Of a DNA stretch of 64,000 nt, positions 53,342-62,544 are shown one piece after another. The DNA lies in NCBI RefSeq assembly GCF_030540765.1, contig NZ_JAUOEL010000001.1, forward strand, positions 620,001 through 684,000, read 5' to 3'. Position 1 is the first letter of the stretch; each line of letters starts with the position of its first letter. Source of the DNA: Flavivirga jejuensis (GTDB lineage: Bacteria; Bacteroidota; Bacteroidia; Flavobacteriales; Flavobacteriaceae). The notes under the pieces are model-generated. The model was not told where the DNA came from and made no database searches. It saw only the letters and a list, made by a program, of their open reading frames with translations. A program made the translations under genes and the position numbers.

Positions 53342-54559
53342 ATGAAAAGACAATTTTTAAAAAAAATTACAGCACTATTTTTTTATACTTTTTTAATGCT
53401 TGCCATAATGGGATGCAGCGATAATGATAGTCCAAATCCAGAAAACGAAACCGATCCAGTGGCAATAAATTTTGGACTTACAACAGTAAGCGGTGCATGG
53501 CCCAACCAGACTTCGTACATTCAAGGTGTAACGGATTTGGACTTTTCAACCATAGGAAACGAAAAGGCATTGGAATTGACTGGAAGTGCAGGTACGGTCT
53601 CATACAAAGGCGCATTGTATGCATCACCTTTTGGTGCACCCGCAACCCTAGTAAAATATTCGTTTAACGATGATGAAGATACTGTTGAGGAAGAACGGAT
53701 TGTAGTACCTGGAGCGAATACCTTTTCCACCATTTATTTTGAAAGTGAAACCGTAGCCTATGGGTCTCTTGCAGGCGGTATTTCTAAACTTATCATTTTT
53801 AACCCAACTACAATGCGCATTACTGATGAAGTTTCGTTAACATCTGTTACAAGCAGATTTCCTGAAGCTACACGAACGTATTATCTGGATATGATGGAAC
53901 GTGATGAAAAATTATTTATGGGCGTACACTACGAGAACAACTTCGTTCCCGTAAACGATTCAGCCTATGTTGCAGTAATCGATTTAAATAATCGAGCTGT
54001 AGAAAAAGTAATCGCTGACCATAGAACTGGAATGGTATTCGGTGGTCAGGCAGCAAATGCAGGAATGATTAAAGCATCTAATGGTGATATTTATGTCCAA
54101 GGCTTGGGGACTACTATGAATGATGGTAACAGCCCAAGTGGTTTATTGAAAATACCTAATGGACAGACTTCTTTTGACCCCGATTATTTTATGGATATGC
54201 AAGATACTACAGGCAATGTATGTTATGGAATCTATCAAATGCCAAATGGCAGAGCCTTTACCTCAAGAGTTGAGGATGCTTCCGACTTTTATGAATTTGC
54301 TACCGGACAACCACAATTCAAATATTTTGAGATAGATATAGAAAACAAATCAAGTTTGGGAGCGGTTCCAGGGCTTCCCACTACCTATGGATCCCGTAGA
54401 ATGATAATTCTTCCTTATACAGATCAAAAACTACTGTTTACAACCGCTACCAATGATGAAAATGCTGTATTCAGTTTTGATATCGCTTCTAATACATCCA
54501 GTAAACTATTCACTTCTACGGGAGGATATATAACTGGATTGGAAGACCTAAATCCATAA
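53342..54559 (+). CDS. DUF4374 surface lipoprotein (siderophore-binding type)
   Basis: A 405-residue lipoprotein with lipobox IMGC (Cys25). The repeats of the mature part have beta-propeller character (SYKGALYASPFGAPATLVKY split; TFSTIYFESETVAYG; GDIYVQGLGTT; NVCYGIYQMPNGRAF). This is the DUF4374 family; members such as Bacteroides XusB sit beside a TonB receptor and bind the siderophore that the receptor imports. The same pairing here suggests capture of a metal complex, either a foreign one or the peptide product of this locus. Confidence 0.87.
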   Translation: MKRQFLKKITALFFYTFLMLAIMGCSDNDSPNPENETDPVAINFGLTTVSGAWPNQTSYIQGVTDLDFSTIGNEKALELTGSAGTVSYKGALYASPFGAPATLVKYSFNDDEDTVEEERIVVPGANTFSTIYFESETVAYGSLAGGISKLIIFNPTTMRITDEVSLTSVTSRFPEATRTYYLDMMERDEKLFMGVHYENNFVPVNDSAYVAVIDLNNRAVEKVIADHRTGMVFGGQAANAGMIKASNGDIYVQGLGTTMNDGNSPSGLLKIPNGQTSFDPDYFMDMQDTTGNVCYGIYQMPNGRAFTSRVEDASDFYEFATGQPQFKYFEIDIENKSSLGAVPGLPTTYGSRRMIILPYTDQKLLFTTATNDENAVFSFDIASNTSSKLFTSTGGYITGLEDLNP

Positions 54560-54570
54560 TCCTTAACAAT

Positions 54571-55272
54571 ATGTTGGAAGCTAAAGACCTCACAAAAAAG
54601 TACGGTGATTTTACTGCACTAAACACCTTGAACCTAAGCATCCGGGCTGGCGATATTTTTTGCCTGCTCGGAGCAAACGGGGCTGGAAAATCAACGACCA
54701 TCAACTTGTTTTTGAACTTTATAGAACCCTCTTCAGGAAAGGCTTTCGTCAATGGTTTGGATGTGGAAAAGAATCCTCAAAAAACAAAGCAATGGCTATC
54801 TTATATTCCTGAAAATCTACAATTGTACCAAAACATGACAGGGCTTGAAAACCTTCGCTTTTTTTGTGGTCTTCAAGGAGGTAATCAAGATAAGGAAGAA
54901 TTGGAAGCTTTATTAATACAATCGGGCTTGCAAAAAGATTTTGTTCTAAAAAGGGTGAGTAGCTATTCTAAAGGAATGCGACAAAAAGTAGGTATTGCTT
55001 TGGCAAGGGCAAGGGGGGCTAAAATATTGCTTTTAGATGAGCCTACATCTGGGTTAGATCCCAAAGCAAGCAATGAATTTTCCGAACTTTTACTCGAAAT
55101 GAAAGAACAAAAAGTAGCTACTTTAATGGCTACCCATGACCTTTTTAGAGCCAAGGATACAGGAACACATATAGGGATTATGAAAGAAGGGGTCTTGGTT
55201 GATAAGATGGAATCGGGTCAAGTTTCTTTTCATGATTTAGAACAAAAATATCTAAGACACATGCACACATAG
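54571..55272 (+). CDS. ABC transporter ATP-binding protein
   Basis: A 233-residue ATPase of the CcmA/NosF class. Walker A GANGAGKST at 34-42, Q-loop in SYIPENLQLYQNM, signature SYSKGMRQKVG near 130, Walker B ILLLDEPTSGLD near 152 and the switch His in MATHD. It ends 1 base before the first permease gene. Together with two permeases it forms a complete exporter or extractor. Confidence 0.95.
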   Translation: MLEAKDLTKKYGDFTALNTLNLSIRAGDIFCLLGANGAGKSTTINLFLNFIEPSSGKAFVNGLDVEKNPQKTKQWLSYIPENLQLYQNMTGLENLRFFCGLQGGNQDKEELEALLIQSGLQKDFVLKRVSSYSKGMRQKVGIALARARGAKILLLDEPTSGLDPKASNEFSELLLEMKEQKVATLMATHDLFRAKDTGTHIGIMKEGVLVDKMESGQVSFHDLEQKYLRHMHT

Positions 55273-55273
55273 T

Positions 55274-56698
55274 ATGAAACGTCAAGTTTTTTTAATTGCA
55301 GGAAAGGAACTTAAAGGTATGGCAAGACAAAACTCTTTAAAAATTTTGTTTGTCATCATTATAATGCTCCTAGGATTTGCACTCTATGCTGGGTATATTG
55401 CTTACAAACAGCAAAGAATCATGGTAGACACAGCTCAAAAAGAAAGAAGAGCTGAATGGTTAGATCAAGGAAATAAACACCCTCATATTGCCGCACACTA
55501 TGGTACTTATGTTTTTAAACCGAAGACGCTTCTTAGTCTTTTTGATTTTGGATTGGACACCTATACAGGGACATCTATTTACTTAGAGGCACATTATCCC
55601 CATGAATTTATGTTCAGACCTGTACAAGGATACGGCAATATGATTCGTTTCGGGGAATTAAGTGCTGCCTTAGTACTTCAATTGTTATTGCCGCTTCTCA
55701 TCATATTCATTACTTTTCAAACTTTTACTAAGGAAAAGGAAACAGGAACCCTGAAATTATTGGTCAGTCAAGGAGTTTCAATAAGATCTATTTATTTGGG
55801 TAAGGTCTTGGCTTATACCCTAATTGTTTTTACCATAATGGTTCCGTTCTTTACAGGTTTATATATAGTGGGAGTGATTGAAAAAACTAGTTCTGTGATA
55901 AGTAATATGGGATTACGCATCTTACTTCTCTTTTCTGTATACATTGGATATTTGTGGGCTTTTACAAATTTTTCAGTTTGGATATCCCTTAAGTCTTCGA
56001 GTGCAAGAAACGCTCTTTTAACTTTATTGATATTCTGGATTACAACTGGAATTATTATACCAAAAACTTCTGCCAATCTTGGCGAAACCTTACACCCCTT
56101 GCCATCCACGAAAACATATAAGGAAAGTATACAGCATGATATTGAAAATGGCATGAGTCCTAATGATACCAAGGAAAAAAGAATGGCAAGGCTAAAAAAA
56201 GATTATTTACAAGAGTATGGGGTTGATTCTCTTAATCAACTGCCTTTGAATTTTGGAGGAATACAGATGCAGGAAGGAGAAGAATATGCCAATAAAGTGT
56301 ATGATTTCCATGATGCAGCCCTTTACGAAAAATTCGAACTTCAAAACAGAGCGGGAAGCTTAATGGGATTTATTGCGCCTTATATAGCTGTAAGGAACCT
56401 TTCCATGGCATTTGCAGCAACTGATTGGTATAGTTTTAATGATTTTCAAGAAAAGACTAACACCTATCGACGTCATCTCATACGTACCATGAACAATGAT
56501 ATGGCTAAGAACTCACGGTATGGGGAATTTTATGAATATAAAGCAGGAAGGAACTTATGGGAAACCATATCAGATTTCAAGTACCTAACACCTAAAGTGA
56601 CCATGATCTTCAAATACTATTGGATGGAACTTGCTTCATTGTCCCTTTGGGTTTTGATAATGTTCATTCTAATTCCTTCTTCCTCAAAAACAAATTAA
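55274..56698 (+). CDS. ABC-2 permease with DUF3526-like architecture (first)
   Basis: A 474-residue permease. Helix 1 (NSLKILFVIIIMLLGFALYAGY, about 17-38) is followed by an extracytoplasmic part with HIAAHYGTYVFKPKTLLSLFDFGLD, split here, the DUF3526 signature. Helices at about 135-265 (LLLPLLIIFITFQTF, TKEKETGTLKLLVSQGV, a coupling helix), then a second extracytoplasmic domain and a last helix near 450. It abuts both neighbours by 1 base, so it is made with them. The substrate is unknown. Confidence 0.88.
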   Translation: MKRQVFLIAGKELKGMARQNSLKILFVIIIMLLGFALYAGYIAYKQQRIMVDTAQKERRAEWLDQGNKHPHIAAHYGTYVFKPKTLLSLFDFGLDTYTGTSIYLEAHYPHEFMFRPVQGYGNMIRFGELSAALVLQLLLPLLIIFITFQTFTKEKETGTLKLLVSQGVSIRSIYLGKVLAYTLIVFTIMVPFFTGLYIVGVIEKTSSVISNMGLRILLLFSVYIGYLWAFTNFSVWISLKSSSARNALLTLLIFWITTGIIIPKTSANLGETLHPLPSTKTYKESIQHDIENGMSPNDTKEKRMARLKKDYLQEYGVDSLNQLPLNFGGIQMQEGEEYANKVYDFHDAALYEKFELQNRAGSLMGFIAPYIAVRNLSMAFAATDWYSFNDFQEKTNTYRRHLIRTMNNDMAKNSRYGEFYEYKAGRNLWETISDFKYLTPKVTMIFKYYWMELASLSLWVLIMFILIPSSSKTN

Positions 56699-56699
56699 T

Positions 56700-58124
56700 A
56701 TGAAATTGATTTTATTATTATGGCAACGCGAAGGTATCTCGATTGTTAGAAATACTTTTCAAATGATAATGTTGGTCACCATTTTTTTATTAGGTATGTA
56801 TGCCATCTATTATGGGTATTCCAAAATAACAGATCAACATAAGACAATCAAGAACGTCGAACATATTGAGAGGAATGAATTTGAACGCTATAAAAATAGT
56901 TTTTATAGTGACCATACGACAGTTAAGGAGAAACAACTATTCGATATAGCTTCAAATCCCGCTTATGCATGGTATCGGCATGGGTATCATGCCATCTTAC
57001 ACCCTCATAGCTTGGCTCACATGTCTTTAGGTCAAAGAGATATAGAGCCTTATTACTACAAATTGACTGGAACGAGCCTGTACTACCAGTTATTTCAAAG
57101 TGAGTTGGCCAATCCCCTAAAACTCTATGTTGGAAATTTTGATATGTCCTTTGTACTTATTTACTTGTTTCCCTTGCTTATAATAGCCTTTACCTATGGA
57201 TTATATACAGAAGAAAAGGAAAATGGAATGCTGCCTCTACTAAGGTTGCAAACCATAGGGTTAAGAAAAATACTCTTGATCAGAATTGCTTTTTATTATA
57301 TCTTGATTGTCGGGTTGGGAATTCTTTTGTCTTCAATTGGCTTTTTTGTTTCTTCAGAAGTGGACATTTTGACCATCTCCTTATGGCTATCAGTCGTTTT
57401 ATGCTATCTCAGTTTTTGGTTTGCTTTGATGTTCTTCTTAATCAGTCTTAAAAAAAATTCTTCTTTGACCGCTATTAGTGCTGCTAGCCTATGGCTACTT
57501 TTTCTAATTGTTCTACCAGCTGTGTTGAATGTATATGCAAACATTATGTATCCTATAGACAACACATCACTGGCCGATGTTACCCGAAGAAGAAGTCTTG
57601 AAAACGAAGAGGACTTGGACGAAGCCAAAGCAGTAGTACTTGAATACTTACAGAATCGTAACGACTTAAAGGGTGTAGATTCGCTTCTTAACGTAAATAT
57701 CATGGCCAAAGCCTACGCTGCTTTTACGGCACTAAATGATAACCATCATAGAAAAGAAGTGTCGGACTATTTTAACCAAATTATGCTAAGGCAAAAGAGG
57801 ATTTCATTATTTCGTTGGGCAAATCCAGCAGTAAATACGCAAGAAATTCTTAATGAAATTGTTGAATCAGATTCTGAAATTTTTCAATCCTTTTACCTAT
57901 CAATTGAGAGCTTTCACAAGGATATTACCAGCTTTTATGTTGATAAACTGTTTTTGAACAAAGAAATAACAAGTAAGGACTACGAAACGCTTCCTAAATT
58001 CAATTTAAAAACCGATAGCCAAGATAGAAACCAAAAAATCAGGAATGGTTTAATAGAAGTTATGGTCACCACTTTTTTGCTTTTTAGTTTATCATGGATT
58101 CTTTTCAACAAAACTACTTTCTGA
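56700..58124 (+). CDS. ABC-2 permease with DUF3526-like architecture (second)
   Basis: Also 474 residues, and the same order of segments as its neighbour: helix 1 (VTIFLLGMYAIYYGY), an extracytoplasmic domain with NPAYAWYRHGYHAILHPHSL, the coupling region TEEKENGMLPLLRLQTIGLRK, six helices in the middle and a last helix near 455 (VTTFLLFSLSWILF). The two permeases diverged but kept length and design, so they probably arose by duplication and act as a heterodimer with the ATPase upstream. Confidence 0.87.
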   Translation: MKLILLLWQREGISIVRNTFQMIMLVTIFLLGMYAIYYGYSKITDQHKTIKNVEHIERNEFERYKNSFYSDHTTVKEKQLFDIASNPAYAWYRHGYHAILHPHSLAHMSLGQRDIEPYYYKLTGTSLYYQLFQSELANPLKLYVGNFDMSFVLIYLFPLLIIAFTYGLYTEEKENGMLPLLRLQTIGLRKILLIRIAFYYILIVGLGILLSSIGFFVSSEVDILTISLWLSVVLCYLSFWFALMFFLISLKKNSSLTAISAASLWLLFLIVLPAVLNVYANIMYPIDNTSLADVTRRRSLENEEDLDEAKAVVLEYLQNRNDLKGVDSLLNVNIMAKAYAAFTALNDNHHRKEVSDYFNQIMLRQKRISLFRWANPAVNTQEILNEIVESDSEIFQSFYLSIESFHKDITSFYVDKLFLNKEITSKDYETLPKFNLKTDSQDRNQKIRNGLIEVMVTTFLLFSLSWILFNKTTF

Positions 58125-58182
58125 AAGGATATTTAAAATTTGATATATAAATGCATTCCTATAAAATTTACAATACGAAAAC

Positions 58183-59529
58183 TTGAAAAAAAAGCCAGAC
58201 TTCATTAATGACAACCTTTGGAAACTTTTATTGAAGCTTTCTGTGCCCAGCATTTTAGGAATGATGGTGATATCAATCAATGGACTCGTTGATATATTTT
58301 ACACAAGTTATTTTATAGGAAGGGAAGCTTTTACGGGAATATCCATGTTGTTTCCCTTAATGTTGGTTGTTACCAGTGTCACCGTTTTGGTAGCAGCGGG
58401 TTCTGCATCTGTCCTTAGTAGAGCCATAGGTTCAAATCAGGTCGAAGTCCAGAAAAAAATCATCCCCAATATGATGGCTCTATCTCTTATCGGAGCAACT
58501 GTTGTCACTATCCCAGGAATCATTTTTTCCAAAGAAATAGTTTCTGTATTGGGAATCTCAGGAGAATTATTCACCTACGCTTTGGAGTATTATAAGATAT
58601 ACATTTTGGGAGCACTATTCAGCATTTATGGATTATCGGCCAACGGTTTGATACGGGCTGAGGGTAAAATAGAACAGGCTATGCGTTTTACGTTGGTTTC
58701 TGTAATTCTAAACCTTCTGCTAACACCTATATTCATTGGTGTTTTGCATATGGGTGTCGCAGGTGCTGCATGGAGTAGTATCGCAGCTATGTTCCTATAC
58801 AGCTTATTGACATCCTTATATTTTATATTAGGAAAAGCAACATTTAATACGGGGCGTTTCCGAATAAGGCTGGAATACACAATCCTCAAAAATGTTTTAA
58901 GCATTGGGTTTTCTGCTTTTTCAATGCAATTGTCCAATTTATTCAGGCAATTTCTACTGTTCAGATTAGTGGTTTTATATGGAACTCTCGAGGCTATGGC
59001 CTTTTTTAATGCTGCTTTTAGATTGTTCACTTTTTTGGCTATTCCTCTTTTAGGACTTTACCAATCCATGCAACCGATTATTGGAATCAATTATGGCGCT
59101 AATAAATCACATAGATGCCTAAAAGGAGTGTATATCTATAGATTAGTAGGGATTGCGCTTGGTATAGTATTGATAATTCCTATACTGGCTTTCCCAGAGA
59201 CTATTATCAATATTATATTGCCAAATAAAGCGCTTAATGAAACTGAAATTTTTAATATAAGGATGATAATGGGAATCTTACTGGTTATTCCAATATCTTC
59301 TAGTAGCATAATTCTATTTCAATCAATAGGGGAAGCAAAATTGGCTACTTTGTTACCCATTGGGCGTCAACTGTTCCTATTTGTGCCTATTGTATTGATT
59401 CTAACCAAATATTTCGGCATTGAAGGTATATACTATGGCCTTGCTTTAGAAAATGTGCTTTATGCATTCGTTCTATGGATTATATCCAGAAAAATACTTC
59501 AACGGATAGCATTAAAAGCGGGGCTTTAA
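58183..59529 (+). CDS. MATE-family efflux transporter
   Basis: A 448-residue membrane protein with about 12 helices in two bundles. The N-terminal LWKLLLKLSVPSILGMMVISI with NGLVDIFYTSYFIG, and AGSASVLSRAIGSN in the first bundle, are typical of MATE (DinF/NorM-like) carriers, as is GLYQSMQPIIGINYGA in the second. Export is driven by Na+ or H+. The start is TTG (KKKPDFINDNLW follows). It begins 59 bases after the second permease on the same strand and could export a small product or toxin. Confidence 0.88.
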   Translation: MKKKPDFINDNLWKLLLKLSVPSILGMMVISINGLVDIFYTSYFIGREAFTGISMLFPLMLVVTSVTVLVAAGSASVLSRAIGSNQVEVQKKIIPNMMALSLIGATVVTIPGIIFSKEIVSVLGISGELFTYALEYYKIYILGALFSIYGLSANGLIRAEGKIEQAMRFTLVSVILNLLLTPIFIGVLHMGVAGAAWSSIAAMFLYSLLTSLYFILGKATFNTGRFRIRLEYTILKNVLSIGFSAFSMQLSNLFRQFLLFRLVVLYGTLEAMAFFNAAFRLFTFLAIPLLGLYQSMQPIIGINYGANKSHRCLKGVYIYRLVGIALGIVLIIPILAFPETIINIILPNKALNETEIFNIRMIMGILLVIPISSSSIILFQSIGEAKLATLLPIGRQLFLFVPIVLILTKYFGIEGIYYGLALENVLYAFVLWIISRKILQRIALKAGL

Positions 59530-59548
59530 ATACAATGATTTTCTCTTG

Positions 59549-60157
59549 CTATTTTGTAGAATGGTATTTTTTTGCAACAACGTGAAAAACATGCCAAAAC
59601 TTTTCTTTACCAGACAAGGTCTTCCCATTTTTTACAGTTTCCTCGAAATATAATAATTCAAAACCTTTAAATAACCTTTTTACGGCTTGCAGATTATGGA
59701 AGGTCATATCGCTATTAGAACTCCATGAATCTTTTGGCCCAAAAAAGTGTCCACAAAAAAAACCTTCGGGATTGATGCAACCTACGATATTAGACCAAAG
59801 TCTTTCAAATTGATGCGGAAGACAAAAAGGCAAGGAAAAAGAAGCGTTGACCAAATCAACAGAAGAGAGTTCGTCTAAACTTTCGAAAGACGAATTTTGA
59901 AAATTTAATCGTTCTAGGTAGTTAGAATTTATATTCTTTTGTAGATGTTGAAAAGAGTTAGGATCCTTGTCTATCGCCAGTACATTAAACCCTTTTTCTA
60001 ACATAGCTAAAGTGTCTATACCGTTACCACATCCCAAATCAATGGCCTTAAATTTCTTTAAACTATCTTTACTAGATATGAAGTTTAAAGTTTGACTCAA
60101 TGTATAAGCAGGAGGATGTTTTTCTTTATTTATTTTATCATAATGTGTTTTCCACAT
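59549..60157 (-). CDS. Class I SAM-dependent methyltransferase
   Basis: A 202-residue enzyme. Motif I is FKAIDLGCGNGIDTLAML (SAM-binding Gly loop, near residue 40), motif II LAIDKD (near 61), then NFQNSSFESL and VNASFSLPFCLP near motif IV. The fold matches small-molecule methyltransferases of the tellurite-resistance TehB-like type. It is convergent with the MATE gene and is the only minus-strand gene in this block, so it may not belong to the operon. Confidence 0.85.
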   Translation of the reverse strand: MWKTHYDKINKEKHPPAYTLSQTLNFISSKDSLKKFKAIDLGCGNGIDTLAMLEKGFNVLAIDKDPNSFQHLQKNINSNYLERLNFQNSSFESLDELSSVDLVNASFSLPFCLPHQFERLWSNIVGCINPEGFFCGHFFGPKDSWSSNSDMTFHNLQAVKRLFKGFELLYFEETVKNGKTLSGKEKFWHVFHVVAKKYHSTK

Positions 60158-60317
60158 CTCTCAATTCTTCTAATGAGAAACAAAGATAATGAAGTAATCC
60201 CTTTTAATGTAATTCTATGAACTGTTCTAGAACACTACATTTTTGAATCTTTAAGATATTTGCCCTCATTCATAACTCTACCAGACTAGCTAGAGTTTAT
60301 TTAGAAAAAAACTCCTC
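60158..60317. other. Intergenic before a possible small ORF
   Basis: It holds two small palindromes, GTTCTAGAAC (near 60224) and AACTCTA/TAGAGTT (near 60272-60297). No gene or clear promoter is seen. Confidence 0.3.
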
Positions 60318-60458
60318 ATGAAATTCTATATAAACCCGATTAGTAGTAGTTTTTTCAAATTCCTAAAATTGCTTTTTTATCTATTGTACATGCATTTACT
60401 TCTGCTGTACCGCGATAAAACACAACAAAGTATCCAACAACATAAAAGCAAGTATTAA
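60318..60458 (+). CDS. Possible small membrane peptide, 46 aa
   Basis: An ATG-to-TAA frame with one hydrophobic helix (FFKFLKLLFYLLYMHLLLLY) and a polar Gln-rich tail ending HKSKY. It lies 60 bases before the second His/Cys-rich gene. Only its length, topology and position support it. Confidence 0.3.
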   Translation: MKFYINPISSSFFKFLKLLFYLLYMHLLLLYRDKTQQSIQQHKSKY

Positions 60459-60518
60459 TAGTTTTTATTCAGATTATATTAACATAATTTTTATGTTTAT
60501 TTTAGTAAGTTTGTGTTA

Positions 60519-60827
60519 GTGAAAAATGGTCGGTTAAAAAATAATATTACTTATCTGTTCCTTGTCCTTTTCCTTTCAATGAAAATGATAGGGCTTCATG
60601 CGTTATTACATATAGATGATAAGGACCATGCTATACATTGTAGTGTTTGTGACTATACCATTGTATATAACTTAACCCCCAAACTCACTCCCGATTCTCA
60701 GGATTTTACAATTGAAAACCCTGAATTTTCTACTCGAAGAGAAAGTATAAAAAACTACAATTTTATTGCCTCAAGTAACCTTGCTTCTGGTCAGTTTTTT
60801 TCTCGTCCCCCACCTTCTTTACTATAA
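60519..60827 (+). CDS. His/Cys-rich small exported protein, paralogue 2, 102 aa
   Basis: Starting at GTG 60519 the protein is exactly as long as paralogue 1 (102 residues) and aligns from end to end; the GTG at 60513 is less likely. One hydrophobic helix, then HALLHIDDKDHAIHCSVC with H27, H31, D33, D34, H37, H40, C41 and C44 all conserved. The shared ends TIEN or KIEN, IKNYNFI and FSRPPP show common descent. It lies 12 kb from its partner, before the metallochaperone GTPase. Confidence 0.75.
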   Translation: MKNGRLKNNITYLFLVLFLSMKMIGLHALLHIDDKDHAIHCSVCDYTIVYNLTPKLTPDSQDFTIENPEFSTRRESIKNYNFIASSNLASGQFFSRPPPSLL

Positions 60828-61187
60828 GTTTCCTTTTCAACTTTAATAAGTAAAGAAAAAGTTACATTCCATATTTTTTACTTTGTGTTAGTCTTTAAGA
60901 GGGCAATGTGCCTCATTAAATACAAATCTGCGATTTATATAATATCGGATTTTAATAACTTATATGTTCATGATTGTACTTCTGTATATCTATGGACACG
61001 GGATTCTATTAGTGTTTTAAATTTTCTAAAAGCAGAACTTATTTCAAGGTTTGTTTTAGAAATAATCCTGTGTGAACTTTTGTGATTCAAAAGGTCTTAC
61101 ATCTCTTTGCTTTTGATTTAAAATGCATACTGTTAATAGAAAGCTGTAAACATAATGTTTGCTCCATAAATAATAATAACAAAATAA
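60828..61187. other. Intergenic before the GTPase gene
   Basis: About 360 bases. A frame of 66 codons at 60885-61085 has no protein character worth annotating. No exact promoter box or metal-regulator operator is seen by eye. Confidence 0.4.
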
Positions 61188-62387
61188 ATGAAAAAACTAC
61201 CTGTAACCGTTTTAAGTGGCTTTTTAGGTGCTGGAAAAACCACGTTGCTAAACCATATACTACACAACAAAGAAGGATTAAAAGTAGCTGTAATCGTCAA
61301 TGACATGAGTGAGGTGAATATTGATGCTCAGTTCATTGAAAATGAAAATACACTCTCTAGAACTGAAGAAAAGTTAGTTGAAATGTCTAACGGTTGTATT
61401 TGCTGTACCCTTCGGGAAGATCTTATGATTGAAGTGGAAAAACTAGCTACCCAAAACAAATTCGATTACTTATTAATAGAAAGTACAGGGATTAGCGAAC
61501 CTATTCCTGTTGCTCAGACCTTTACTTTTGAAAGTGAAGATGAGGGCATCGATTTAAGTCGCTTTAGTTATATAGACACCATGGTAACTGTTGTAGATGC
61601 TTTAAATTTTTTAAAAGATTTTTCCAGTCTGGACTATCTTACTACACGAGCTCTTACAAACCTGGAAGGTGACAATAGAACCATTGTTAATTTACTAACC
61701 GATCAAATTGAATTTGCCAACGTTATCATCATCAATAAAATTGACTTAGTAACTGGGGAACAGCTTAAGGAACTTCAGACCATTATTCAAAAACTAAATC
61801 CCGAAGCTCGTATTATTCCAGCCAACGAATCAAAGGTTGAACTAAAAAGTGTCATCAATACAGGGGTATTCGATTACGAAACAGTCGAGGCTTCTGCTGG
61901 CTGGATAAAAGAACTTGAAAATGAGCACACCCCTGAAACCGAAGAATATGGTATAAACTCTTTTGTTTTCAGGAGTAAAAAACCTTTTCATCCCGATCGT
62001 TTTTTAAAATACCTAGATACAGGTTTTCCTCAAAATATTATTAGGAGCAAGGGTTTATTTTGGTTGGCATCAAGATCAGATCAAGCTTTGGTATGGAGCA
62101 CGGCAGGAGGTTCTTTCAAAGCTGATAATGCTGGAGTTTGGTGGGCATCCATGTCTTATGGTGAGCGAATTAATTACGCTGCCTTCAATGAAAATAAAAA
62201 CCAAATTGAATCAGGATGGGATGCTTTATACGGAGACCGAAAAATTGAACTGGTCTTTATTGGACAATACCTGGAAAAAGAAAAAGTCATAACCCAATTG
62301 AATGATTGTTTGCTTACAGACAACGAAGCACAGCTATGGAAAAAACAATTATTCCCTCAAGAAGATCAATGGCCAATAGAGCAATAA
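61188..62387 (+). CDS. G3E GTPase, COG0523 metallochaperone (ZigA/CobW type)
   Basis: A 399-residue GTPase. Walker [10 protein letters not shown] at 11-19; the metal-binding GCICC motif with C70, C72 and C73, followed by TLREDL; the ESTGISEP segment near 98; NKIDL for guanine recognition near 185; and a CobW C-terminal domain from about 265 ([18 protein letters not shown], and later W-rich strands). COG0523 proteins deliver Zn, Co or Fe to client enzymes and are often induced under zinc limitation. The alkaline phosphatase downstream, a zinc enzyme, is a plausible client. Confidence 0.93.
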   Translation: MKKLPVTVLSGFLGAGKTTLLNHILHNKEGLKVAVIVNDMSEVNIDAQFIENENTLSRTEEKLVEMSNGCICCTLREDLMIEVEKLATQNKFDYLLIESTGISEPIPVAQTFTFESEDEGIDLSRFSYIDTMVTVVDALNFLKDFSSLDYLTTRALTNLEGDNRTIVNLLTDQIEFANVIIINKIDLVTGEQLKELQTIIQKLNPEARIIPANESKVELKSVINTGVFDYETVEASAGWIKELENEHTPETEEYGINSFVFRSKKPFHPDRFLKYLDTGFPQNIIRSKGLFWLASRSDQALVWSTAGGSFKADNAGVWWASMSYGERINYAAFNENKNQIESGWDALYGDRKIELVFIGQYLEKEKVITQLNDCLLTDNEAQLWKKQLFPQEDQWPIEQ

Positions 62388-62412
62388 CATATGGAATTCT
62401 ACAAAATTTAAG

Positions 62413-62532
62413 ATGATACAAACAGATAATCTCACATTTCATTATAAAAAAAGGGAACCTACTTTCTGCTTCTCTAATAATTATATCCTGACAGGATGTA
62501 CAGGCCAACTTATTAATTTAAAAAACTTGTAA
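62413..62532 (+). pseudogene. 39-codon ORF resembling the start of an ABC ATPase
   Basis: MIQTDNLTFHYKKREPTF is the usual opening of an ABC ATP-binding domain (A-loop aromatic Tyr in FHYKK), but after about 20 residues the frame drifts (ILTGCTGQLINLKNL) and stops. No Walker A follows. It looks like a short fragment, or a chance small gene. Confidence 0.3.
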
Positions 62533-62544
62533 CACAAGATTAAA

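Noticed and set aside
60885-61303. Two plus-strand ORFs before and across the GTPase start
   Set aside because: Low-complexity composition, no plausible start region, and the second overlaps the GTPase in another frame.
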